NCBI GenBank assembly: GCA_030063045.1
Contig: JAQSEB010000202.1
Coordinates: 124,001 to 188,000, forward strand
DNA length: 64,000 bases
Reading direction: 5' to 3'
Origin: Pratylenchus scribneri
Lineage: Eukaryota > Nematoda > Chromadorea > Rhabditida > Pratylenchidae
Under the pieces are notes generated by a model. That model did not search any database. It saw only the letters and a program-made list of their open reading frames with translations, and was not told where the DNA came from. Each line of letters starts with the position of its first letter. Within the stretch, counting starts at the first letter, position 1. This document shows positions 46,255-56,055 of the stretch, one piece after another. A program made the translations under genes and the position numbers.

Positions 46255-47065
46255 TCAGCCCTTTCTCAATCATCGGAAAAATTGGTTCTGAGCTCCCAGA
46301 CTCAAAATCAATCAAATGATATACCATTCGATAGAGCTCGTCGATCTGAGTCTGAAAATACCAAAAATTTCTGCGCGCTTTCATTTTTGGCCAAGTTATG
46401 GCCAATTGAAAATCGCAAAAGTGAAGGGTCCCCCCCTATGGGTCGAAAAAGTTAAAATTTTTATATCGACATATTATACCTGAATCGACGCGTCTCAACG
46501 AGCTGAATACGAATCTGTAATCGGTTTCGCATAAAACTCAAAAATATGAAAGTTACAGTCGCGCAAAGGAAATACGGATTGGAACTGCTCCGGTGGGCAT
46601 TTCAGAGTGGACTCCTCCATGTGCTCCGCCTCCGCGCGACCAGACGAGCGCTTGGCTCGCTTCGCTCGCCACAAGCTCGTCCAGTTCCCGCGCTTCGGCT
46701 ACGCACACTCCGGAGTCCACTCTTACATTCCTCCGCAGTTCCAACACATTCCAGCGTGACAAAAATGGCCATAACTTTTTTATTTTTGAGTTTTAGGCGA
46801 AAACAATCACAGATTCGGATTCTGCTCATCGAGACGCGTCGATTGATGTATAATTTGTTTGAAAAGAAATTTTTAAAATTTTTGACCCATAGGGGGGACC
46901 AAGCACTTTTATGAGAAAATAGTTTTCATGGCCATAACTTGGCCAAAAGTGCAAGCGCGCTGAAATTTCTTTTATTTTCGGACACAGCTCGTCAAGACGC
47001 GTCGATTGGTATATCATTTGATTGATTTTGAGTCTGGGAGCTCAGAACCAATTTTACCCAATCAT
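46255..47065. repeat. Large foldback element, about 0.8 kb
   Basis: Outer arms match in reverse: AAAATTGGTTCTGAGCTCCC (about 46278) and GGGAGCTCAGAACCAATTTT (about 47036), then TTGGCCAAGTTATGGCCA against TGGCCATAACTTGGCCAA, and a GGGTCCCCCC/GGGGGGACC pair. The core (46560-46770) is GC-rich and palindromic, centred on GGCTCGCTTCGCTCGCC. ORFs on both strands here are palindrome shadows. Confidence 0.78.
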
Positions 47066-47435
47066 CTAATAATTTGTAAAGAGGTGGATGTTTGGCTTGG
47101 GCCAAACATCCCAAATTTATTCTTTTCATTTCCATTCCAATATTTCCAATTCCAAACAAACGCCCTCTTGCCTCGATGGTAAGATGGAAGGCCAGGCAAG
47201 GTACTAATCCTCTTCCCCAAATCAAAGGGAAAAGTTGACCACACTCAACTCGCTGCCCGTCAAATTCACCCGACGGCAGCATGAAGGGAAAAGAGGACGC
47301 CAGCTGCCCTCACTTCCCCACATCCAATCTCACCAAAACTATACGCTCGCTCATAAAATTGGCGCGAATGAAAGAGGAGGAGTCTCCGTTCGACTCAATT
47401 CCTCCACATAAAATAAACACACAACCTCTTCGGAG

Positions 47436-48751
47436 ATGAGAATGGGCTACGCCCATTCACAGCGAAAATTCGCACACGCCCACACTCCGCCGGGTAGAAT
47501 AAAAAGGCGAAGAAGACAGGAAAATCCTCAGTCTCACGACTCTGATGATAAAGAAGACCAGTCTCACGACTCTGATGAAATTGACGACGACCTCAATGGG
47601 CGAACGACCTGCATGGGCGAATATGAGCGAGGAGCGGCTTTGTGGGACCGCAGATGGACGGGACAATGGACCCAGGTTGGGAATAAAAACAATGTTGATT
47701 AGGCGAGGTGTTGGGAACACCTCGGGTTTCGGCCCAAATCAAAACCCAAACAATCGAACTTCACTTGGTGAAAACTGTAACATTTCTTATACCCGGGTCG
47801 AGAGGCTCGATGACCCGCTTGCGGGACCAGTCTTAATTGATGAGAGGAGTTGGCCAGTTAATCCCGTTAATTCGGTTACCCAATTCAATACCCGAAAGGA
47901 TGACCCAGCAATGGGACCAACTCAGGTTGATGAACCGGTTCAACCATCATATGAGTCGGCTCCCGCGTTGATTGTTGATCGGAATATGGCAATAATGCCC
48001 TTAAAGGATACCCCAGAGATGGATGACCCAGTAATGGGACCAAACCTAGTGGCATGTGGTTCAAGAATAACCGCTAGGCGGGATATTGGAAATATCCCGG
48101 GTTTCGGCCCAAATAATCAAATCAAAGCCGTTGCACTAGCAACCAAGGGTGAAAGCCAATCTAATGCCAGGCGAGAGCTTGATGATCCCGAGGAGGGAAC
48201 GGAGCTGGTCATCAATGAGAAGCCAAAAGGCCGGCATGGCATACTAGCTGTGGCGAAGAGTTTGAAGAAGCGGATTAAGCGAAGAATCAATTCAATTCTC
48301 GGACGAAAAGCCGGGCGAAAGCCTGATGAGCCCAAGGTGGCACAATTGGTCGAGTTGGAGCGAAGTGAACTGAACCAAAATCATAGCTGAACGGCCAGAT
48401 AATCCGGTTCATTCCGTTAGCCATTCAATGTCAATTAACCCCGAAAGGGATGACCCGGAGAAGGGATTAAACCAAATAAATTGTGTGATAAACCCAATTA
48501 TGGATGACCTGGCAACAGGAAGGCCTTCAGTCATTGGGACGAAACCAAAGTCGAAATTTGACAAGAAGATGGAGGAGCTTATAAATCATTTTGATCAAGC
48601 TGATCCTCAACGAAAGAACAAATCACAGCTGGAACGTAATGTTCTAAAGGTTCAAGTTGAACAGCATGGCCTGTCTGACTCCATCCAGGAGTGTTGCTTT
48701 CCATATGACCAGATATCTGGACTTGGTGCCCCAGCAGGGTTTCAATTTTAA
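47436..48751 (+). pseudogene. GC-rich repetitive ORF with DDP..GP motifs, one frame break
   Basis: Two reading frames together carry an internally repeated protein. Frame 1 (47545-48390) has DDPLAGPVLIDE, DDPAMGPTQVDE, DDPVMGPNLV and DDPEEGTELV, plus two copies of (G/D)IGN.PGFGPN-like sequence. A +1 change at about 48380 moves the series to the frame ending at 48751, which continues with ERPDNPVHSV (compare ERSWPVNPVNSV), DDPEKGLNQI and DDLATGRPSV. An overlapping ORF at 47436-47702 is rich in His, Asp and Arg. GC content matches the retroelement at the window start rather than host genes. It may be a gag-like or other mobile-element protein, or an unknown host repeat gene; I do not recognise it. 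Confidence 0.45.
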
Positions 48752-49479
48752 TATTTGGTAAAAATTATACCATTAATTATTGCGGTTGTTTTGGTCCTCG
48801 CGCTTGCAAAATCCTCTGCTTGTTTGAACAATTTTGGAAGCAATTCACTAGTACAGTTTGAACATCGCATAGAAAAATTGTGAGCGCCGGAATGGAAAGC
48901 CATCAAAATTTCTGTTAGCAATATGCTTTTTTCTTCATCTTCCTTTAATTATTTTAATTTTTAATTTTTTATGAACAAAATAAACCGTTCTTTTCTTGAT
49001 GAAATGATTAATTGGCTGATTTTTTCGAAAATCAGAAATGTGATCTTTGTGTTTTTTTGTTGCCAAATGTTCTTTGATAAACTTATCACCATTTTTGTTT
49101 AAAGCTAAATCAGCGTTACAAGCTTTGCAATAAAAAAATCCGCTTCCTTTTTTGCTTGCTTCAATTGTTTCTTCCGGATTAGCATAACTTGGTAAAAATT
49201 TTGAATACCCACTTCCGGGTTTTCGATGCGACTTCTTTCTCTTTTTTGGTGGAGATAATCCTAAAAATTTATTCTGAATCCATTTAAAATTTTTTACTAA
49301 CTTTTTTGTGATTTATTTCCATCGTCTTCGTCATCTTCACTGTTCATTTCAATTTCGTGCACTTCTTCAGCCTCGGAAATCGCTTCTTCTTCATTTTGCT
49401 CAGTTGTTTTTTCAGAATTTGTTGCTGAAATCGAAATATTCCGAACGAAATTAAGTAAATTTGATTGTTTTTGCGCCAT
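48748..49479 (-). CDS. Zinc-finger protein resembling a transposase N-terminus, three exons, likely truncated
   Basis: Minus-strand exons 49302-49479, 48986-49260 and 48748-48942 are in phase, 215 aa. Exon 1 encodes MAQKQSNLLNFVRN and an acidic stretch. Exon 2 has a basic PPKKRKKSHRK segment followed by FYCKACNADLALNKNGDKFIKEHLATKKHKDHI, a C-x2-C...H-x5-H finger of the BED/hAT type (written here in two parts by position: the Cys pair opens it and the two His close it). Exon 3 contains NFSMRCSNCTSELLPKLF and ARTKTTAI, features I associate with such transposon-derived zinc-finger proteins. The ORF ends at 48748 just as the GC-rich repeat ORF begins, and GT follows ATTAATG, so the original gene probably continued in exons now lost. 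Confidence 0.55.
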
Positions 49480-49559
49480 TTTACTGAAAAAATCAATAGA
49501 TGATCTTTATGTTTATTGATAAAGTTAAGAAAATTCACATTAATATTTAAGTAAGTTAA

Positions 49560-49885
49560 AGTAAATATTTATTTGCTTAATTTGCGATTTGCCTCTGCCC
49601 AAAAAATTTAATTTATATAAGCAAGCAGGAAGAAATTCCCATTTTTATGTGATTGATAGAACAGATAGCTAAAATATAGAAATAGATGATAAAATAAAGA
49701 AAAATATGAAGTGAGAGATTAGAAAATGTTGGATAAATATTCAATTTTTGGCAATCATTTAAAAAAATTTAAAAACACGGCAAAACCCGGCAAAATATGA
49801 AAAACCCGGCAAAAAACCCGGCACTTTCAAAACCCCGGCAAAACCCCGGCCGGGACATCAAAAACCCGGGAAATGCCGGGTTTCC
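49560..49885. repeat. CCCGGCAAAA simple repeat and AT-rich spacer
   Basis: From about 49770 to 49885 are degenerate tandem copies of AAACCCGGCAAA with a palindromic end (CCCGGGAAATGCCGGG). The rest is featureless. It abuts the broken first exon of Hsp70-3. Confidence 0.65.
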
Positions 49886-50209
49886 CCGGTATTATGGCAG
49901 CCCTGATCCAACTAACACCATTTTCTGTAAGAAACAATTCCCTAAAATTAATGAATAATGAAAAATTGAATTTTGTTACAGATATTAAATTTCTCATTGG
50001 CCGCAAATTTGATGATCCCGTCGTCCAAGCGATTAAGAAGCATTATCCATTCAAAATTATTCAAGGAGAAAACGGCCATGCCAAAATTCAAGTGGAGGTG
50101 AAAGGCGAAGCAAAAACCTTCTTCCCCGAGGTTTGTTTTTCATATAAATGTAAATTTAAATAAATAATGATGACTCATGTGCTAGAGAAAGGAGATATTT
50201 AAAAAAATA

Positions 50210-50463
50210 GAGGTCGATTGGTACTTGTGTACTTTGGATTCCATTTTTGGGAAACTGCTTGGTCCCCCCCCCCCCCCCCCCTTTTTTTTGTTTTGTCAAA
50301 TTTTGGGTTAGGGTCAATCAGGGTTGGTTTAGGGTTAGGATGGGGTGGGACGTGGGAATCATCTTACAAGTATCCTAAACCCAAATTAAAACCCTAAAAT
50401 CAACGGGGGACCAAGCAATTTCCCAAAAATGGAACCCAAACTACACAACTACCGGTCTATTTA
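50210..50463. repeat. Foldback MITE with poly-C/poly-G arms, Hsp70-3 intron 2
   Basis: Arms CCATTTTTGGGAAACTGCTT and AAGCAATTTCCCAAAAATGG face each other, each followed by a C or G run, with a TTAGGGTT-like interior. Similar design to the 32.1-32.6 kb element but with different ends. Confidence 0.7.
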
Positions 50464-51139
50464 GTATTTATATAGTGATATAAATGTTTAAATATCAAAT
50501 ATAATAAAAATAAACATATTTGTATTTGATACATTACCTAAATCGAGTTGGATAATAAGAAAAAATTATTTTAAAGGAAATCTCAGCTCTGATTATGATC
50601 AAATTGAAAGGAAAAGCCGAAGAATTCTTGGGACAAAGCGTCAAAAATGCGGTCATCACGGTCCAGCATACTTCAATGAGAGCCAACGACAGGCCACAAA
50701 AGATGTGGCCACTATCGCCGGTTTGAATGTTCTTCGCTTCATCAGTGAGCCAACAGCGGCGGCAATTGCCCATGGATTGGACAAAAAGGGCCAAGACAAG
50801 CGCAATGTTCTCTTTTTCGATTTGGGTGCATCAAAATTGGATGTCGGCATTTTGTACATTGAGAACGGCATTTTCGCAATGCAATCGGTGGCTAGTGACC
50901 CCCATTTGGGCGGACAGGACTTTGACATTCGAATGGTATGTCATTTGCCTTTGGTAAACAAAAGATCTGTTACCCGAGAAGAAACATGTTAGATTATTAG
51001 ATAAGTGCTAGTTAGATTAATGTTGTTACAAATCCAGGCGAATCCATGCAAATATTATTTCATTTAAATAATTAGAAAAAGAAATAAAGATTGTTAAAAA
51101 AGAATAAATAACACAATATATTTGAAAAGACAAAAATAA

Positions 51140-51700
51140 AAATGTTTGGAGAAACACAAAAACACAAAATATTTGGAGAAGTACACAAAAACACAAAATG
51201 TTTGGAGAAACACACAAAAACACAAAATGTTTGGAGAAACACAAAAATACAAAATGTTTGGAGAAACACAAAAACACAAAATGTTTGGAGAAACACAAAA
51301 ATACAAAATGTTTGGAGAAACACAAAATGTTTGGAGAAACACAAAAACACAAAATGTTTGGAGAAATACAAAATGTTAAAATGTTTGGAGAAACACAGAA
51401 ACACAAAATGTTTGGAGAAACACAAAAACACAAAAAGTTTGGAGAAATACAAAATGTTAAAATGTTTGGAGAAACACAGAAACACAAAATGTTTGGAGAA
51501 ACACACAAAAACACAAAATGTTTGGAGAAACACAAAAATACAAAATGTTTGGAGAAACACAAAAACACAAAATGTTTGGAGAAACACAAAAACACAAAAT
51601 GTTTGGAGAAATACAAAATGTAAAAATGTTTGGAGAAATACAGAAACACAAAATGTTTGAAGAAACCCAAAATGTTTAGAAAGACAAAAATATAAGTTTG
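51140..51700. repeat. Minisatellite in Hsp70-3 intron 3
   Basis: Tandem units AAAATGTTTGGAGAAACAC then AAAAACAC, about 27 bp, with shorter variants. Complement of the TTTTGTTTTCCCAAACATTTT family; relative to the gene it runs in the same direction as in Hsp70-1 intron 3. Confidence 0.9.
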
Positions 51701-53419
51701 GAAGAACATAAACATAAAAATATTTGGAAAGAAATACCTTAAAAATTAAATTATGTTATAATTCAATATCAATGTGTTCTCGAATCTTAGGTCAACCATT
51801 TCGTTTCGGAATTCAATTCGAAGCATTGGTTGAAGGATTTGTGCAAAAATCCGCGTGCCCTCCGCCGTCTTCGTAATGCCTGTGAACTTGCCAAACGCAC
51901 ATTGTCCAGCTCAAATCAAGCCAGGTGAAAAAATTAAAAAAAAAACAATGAATATGAATGAATATAAAAAGACTAGCAAATTGTAGCATTAAATTATTCA
52001 TTAATATTATAAAATTTTTCATTGCATATTTGACACCTAAATCACAATTTTTATATATTTATTTTAATTTTAAAGCATCAAAATCGACACTCTTTTCGAT
52101 GGAATCAACTTTTCTACCAACATCACACGCACTCGTTTTGAAGAACTTTGCGCCGATTTGTTCCCTTCTACAATGGTTCTTGTGGAGAAAGCATTGCGAG
52201 ATGCCGAAATGTACAAATCCCAAATCGATGAAATTGTTTTGGTTGGTGGCTCTTCTCGCATTCCAATGGTGCAAAAATTGTTGTCGGATTTCTTCAATGG
52301 TAAACAACCGAATCAGTCGATCAATCCGAAGGCCGTGGCATATGGTGCAGCAATTCAGGCAGCAAAACTTTCAGGAGACAAATCGAAGAATATCCCGGTA
52401 TGTATATGTATATAAGGAACCAAATTAATGAAAAAACTAAACCTGATTCATACAATTTACTTTTTAAATTCACCAATAATTTAAAGGATGTCTTTTATGA
52501 TGTCACCCCTATTTCACTTGGAATTGAGAAGGCTGTTGGCCTGATGAAAAAATTGATCAAGCGCAACACCACAATTCCCACCAAAGAATCCGAAACATTC
52601 ACCACCGAATATGACAATCAATCGAATATCCTCTTTAAGGTATAAAATTTTAAATAACTATATGTATATCATAATTTATATAAATTCATAATAGGTCTAT
52701 GAAGGGGAACATTTTATGACAGAAGAAAATCATCTGTTGGGCAAATTCGAGTTGAATGGCATTCCACCAGCACCGAAAGGTCTTCCAATTGAAATCACCT
52801 TTGACATCGATGTCAATGGAATTCTGAATGTTTCGGCTAAGGACAAATCTACCGGCAAACAAATCAATGTCACCATCACCAATGACGAAGGCCGTTTTTC
52901 CAAAGAGGAGATGGACCGAATGATCAGCGAAGCAGAAAAATTCCGCGTGGAGAACCTGCTTGAGCGCACCGCAGCCAAAAATGCTTTGGAATCCTATTGC
53001 TCCAACATCAAGACAGCATGTGAGGACAAAAAGGTAGGCAATTTCATTAATAAAAGAAATTTTATGGATTTTAAAATTAATAAAAAAAATATAAAAATTG
53101 ATAAAACATTAAAAGACAAAATTTATTTCATTCACCAAATTTATCTATCCAATTACATCACCACTAAAAAACTTACTTTCTTTTTTAAGTACAAACTCAT
53201 TTGGATCGACAAAGAAAAGATGCTGGACAAATGCCAAGAAACTTTGTCATGGCTGAATGCCAATCAAAGTGCCGAAAAGGAAGAATACGAAAACCGCCTG
53301 AAGGAGTTGAAATTAGTTTGCAATCCAGTCGAGAAGCTCATTGAAATGGATAAAATGAAAGTGCGTCTCTTCTCTATGTTGAATAATGCCATTTCATCGG
53401 TTTAAATGATTCAACATTT

Positions 53420-53650
53420 TTTATATATTTCAACAATCAAACATTATTAAATTTTGATCACTCTTTCAATATATAACCAAAATCTCATTTTCTTTATACT
53501 TTTTCAAAATCCATCCCAGTTATTTGTTTTTCACATGATCATCAATCCAATCCATATCTTTTATGATGCAATTTATTTTGTTTTTCCCATTAAATGATCA
53601 CGAAATTTGTTTGATTTATTTTGCCAAGATAAAGAATTTTAAATCATTCT
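53420..53650 (+). terminator. Conserved 3' flank cassette after Hsp70-3
   Basis: ATTCAACATTTTTTATATAT, TTTTGATCACTCTTTCAATA, TTTTTCACATGATCATCAAT, AATTTATTTTGTTTTTCCC. The terminal GATGTTGTGAAATAAA is degraded. Confidence 0.5.
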
Positions 53651-53771
53651 ATTTGATAATCAAAAAGTAGAAGAAAACTTTAATTTGTTTATAATATTTT
53701 TTGATTTTTTCTTATTTAAAAAATGTTAGCACACATTTTTAGCAACAACACAAAGTTTTTCAAATTTCGCC

Positions 53772-54535
53772 ATGAGTTTATTCACTTTAATTGGAGATAT
53801 TATTGTCAATATCATCGTTTTGGGAATATATCTAATAATGGCCGTTGATCACACGGATTATGCAGAGTTGAGACCTATCATTGAAGCCAACAAATTCATT
53901 GATTTTTTCTTATATAAAATTCGGAAACGTGAGTAAAATGGATTAAAATCTCATTTTAGAATATTTTGTTCCGAATAGAATTAGAATTTTAGTTTTAGTC
54001 AAGATTAAAGAACATTTTTTGAGAAAACATAGGTAGGGTGGTGGGTGGTGACTTTGATGCAAAAAATCTCGCGACAAAATGACTGATAAGTATAATAATT
54101 TCAATTCTTCTAAAATTTTTGATTAAAAACTCAAATGAAACTGGCAATGTAGGTAAATCCAAAAATAAATTTGTTTTCCTATAGCCCGTCAATAATATTT
54201 AATAAATTTTCCATTATTCCAGTTATTTTCGGCCTTCTGCTCTTTCTGCTTGTTTTCATTTTTGCCGGCGATTACACCCCTGAAAATCTATTAGGTTTCA
54301 GTTCAACCGAGAAAATTAATATTCCCATTTCCCACATAATTCAGTGTCCGCATTTGCAATTGCATTCAACCTGATCTACTGCCTTATTTTGCCTTGCCTT
54401 TTCTTTGTCACATTCAATTGTTGGACTGGCAATATATTGCGCTACATTGAATTCCATGAATGCATTGTGAATTTCTTACAAATGAATTGGAATTGTGAGT
54501 ATAGATTTATTTATTTTTCAAAAATATCTTTATAA
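53772..54535 (+). CDS. TM-family gene, copy 5, short form without 11-residue repeats
   Basis: Exons 53772-53928, 54223-54294 and 54345-54535, in phase, 139 aa. The start MSLFTLIGDI matches TM4 (MPGLFTLIGD). The repeat region is reduced to one loosely related stretch ending FIDFFLYKIRK, then the two hydrophobic segments follow (IFGLLLFLLVFIFAG and [20 protein letters not shown]). The tail differs from other copies and may continue past a GT at about 54496. The leader upstream of the ATG (AACACAAAGTTTTTCAAATT) is a variant of the family motif. Membrane protein of unknown role. Confidence 0.6.
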
Positions 54536-54780
54536 AACTGTCAAACATCGAACGATTCATAATAATCAGACATGAAACTCTTTACAATTTTTTGGATCAA
54601 TATGAAAATTCACGTTCCTTTTCAATTGAGTTTTGACTTTTTTTTCAAATTACGGAAACCTTAAATTACAAAATAGCCCATTTTCAATAAAATTAACTAA
54701 TTTATAATTCTCATTTTTTGATTGAAAAATACAAATGAATTAAACTGTAGAATGGCCATAAAAATTCGTGAAAAAATATA

Positions 54781-55252
54781 GCAATTGTAAAGAATTGTGA
54801 TTCCAATTTTTTCCTAAAATTATTTATGAGAGTTTTCGGACTCGTTGAACATGAATCTGATGGCCATTTTATCATATCTTTAAACTTGGTAAGATAATGC
54901 CGACATTTACCATGAAAAAGAAAAGGGGAGGGGGACCAAGGACAATTTGGTTAAATTTTTACCTGGGTCATAGCTTGTTAAATTGAGTATTTATCTTATA
55001 AAATTGGTACCATTCGATTAGGCGCACATCTGAGTCGAATGAGCTACAAGATAAATAGGGCTAATATGTAAAGAATTTTCACCAAAGATGCTTTTGTCCA
55101 TCCCTCTCTTTGCTTTTTCTTGGTAAAAGTAGACATTATATGACAAAATGGACGTCAGATTCGTGTTCTACTACTCCTAAAACTTCCAGAAACTAATTTT
55201 AGAGGAAAAATATATATTTTGTTTTATAGTTAGCACAATTCTTTACAATTGC
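54781..55252. repeat. Foldback MITE, 472 bp
   Basis: Perfect 19-bp terminal inverted repeats, GCAATTGTAAAGAATTGTG at 54781 and its complement ending at 55252. Imperfect palindrome inwards with CCATTTT..CAT and TCGAATGAGCTACAAG-type sequence. No ORF. Confidence 0.78.
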
Positions 55253-55324
55253 CAAAATTGTAATTTAAATCGAAAAATAAAATGGGGCCTCCAAGAATTA
55301 ATGTATTATTTAAGAAAATTTCTC

Positions 55325-55577
55325 GATGATGCTGGCGATTATATCCCTCAAAATCTTCTAGGTAAATTTAGTTAATTTATATTCACATTTCCCAGAAAAT
55401 GCAGTGTTGGCATCTGGCTTTTTCATTGGTTATTTCTTGCCTCGCCTATTCGGTTTTTTCATTGGATCAAATCGTCAGCAGCACCGAATGGACGAACATG
55501 GCCGCAATCGGCGGAATGTCCTTCACTTTGGGCCGAATATGCCCCGTCCAGAAAATCGAAATGCCCATCGTCCATAA
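55325..55577 (+). pseudogene. TM-family copy 6, 3' exons only
   Basis: End of exon 2 (DDAGDYIPQNLL, donor at 55362) and exon 3 from 55405 (VLASGFFIGYFLPRLFGFF, SNRQQHRMDE..., ending RNAHRP) to a TAA at 55575. Exon 1 and the start of exon 2 are absent, upstream being the 54.8-55.25 kb MITE. The C-terminal tail matches TM1 (NAHRPQW) rather than TM4. Confidence 0.65.
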
Positions 55578-55619
55578 ATGGCATCATTAATTTTGCCATC
55601 GGATTTAAATGAATCCTAA

Positions 55620-55790
55620 GAACATTTTTTATATTTTTCAATCCAACATTCCTAAATTGAAACAATTTTTTATGCTCTTTTAAATTCATAGTAATTTCTT
55701 TTTTTTTCACATGATCATCAATTCATCATCCTTTATAATGTAATTTTTTTTCAATGAAAATTGATTGCGAAAATAAACTCGATTTATTCA
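55620..55790 (+). terminator. Conserved 3' flank cassette after TM6
   Basis: CCTAAGAACATTTTTTATAT, TTTTTTTCACATGATCATCA and a weak AAAATAAACTCG end. Confirms that TM6 is the tail of a former complete unit. Confidence 0.45.
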
Positions 55791-56055
55791 TTTGTACGAA
55801 ATTGAATTTATTATTCTTTTTATTTTTCTACATTCTTTTGGCAGTTATTTAAATATTTAAAAATTTCATGACAATAATGTCCAAATTTACCCTTTGATTT
55901 AATATAATAGATAAGAATAAGAAATATTAATTTTTCGCTTTGATAATATTATTAGATAAAATTTTTTTTAAAAAAAAGAACATGTTATTTTAATAAATTT
56001 AAAAATTTAATTTGAAAAAAATCAGCGCTGATACTTCCTTTTTTTATAAAAAGAT

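Larger units (their letters stand above)
49900..53405 (+). pseudogene. Hsp70 copy 3, first exon truncated and frameshifted
   Basis: Only the last ~20 bp of exon 1 survive (about 49904-49926, compare 28889-28907 of copy 2), replaced upstream by the CCCGGC repeat, so the start codon and first phosphate loop are gone. Exons 2-8 follow at 49982-50130, 50577-50935, 51791-51924, 52076-52397, 52487-52639, 52695-53033 and 53190-53405 with conserved splice sites. Exon 3 is 359 bp instead of 360: one T is missing near 50663, which shifts the frame within [10 protein letters not shown]. The second phosphate loop would read [11 protein letters not shown] in place of DLGGGTFDVS. Exons 4-8 remain open and end ...NNAISSV without EEVD. 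A pseudogene by three independent criteria, though its substrate-binding part is still readable. Confidence 0.82.

Noticed and set aside
46546..46914. 122-aa ORF in the GC-rich palindrome
   Set aside because: Both strands and several frames are open because the sequence is a GC-rich hairpin; no domain is seen.
51140..51700. Possible CRISPR-like array of regular repeats
   Set aside because: Units are directly adjacent with no unique spacers, the host is a eukaryote, and the location is an intron.
51026..51715. 229-aa minus-strand ORF and plus-strand KCLEKHKNT ORFs
   Set aside because: Translations of the intron minisatellite in both strands; no independent coding evidence.
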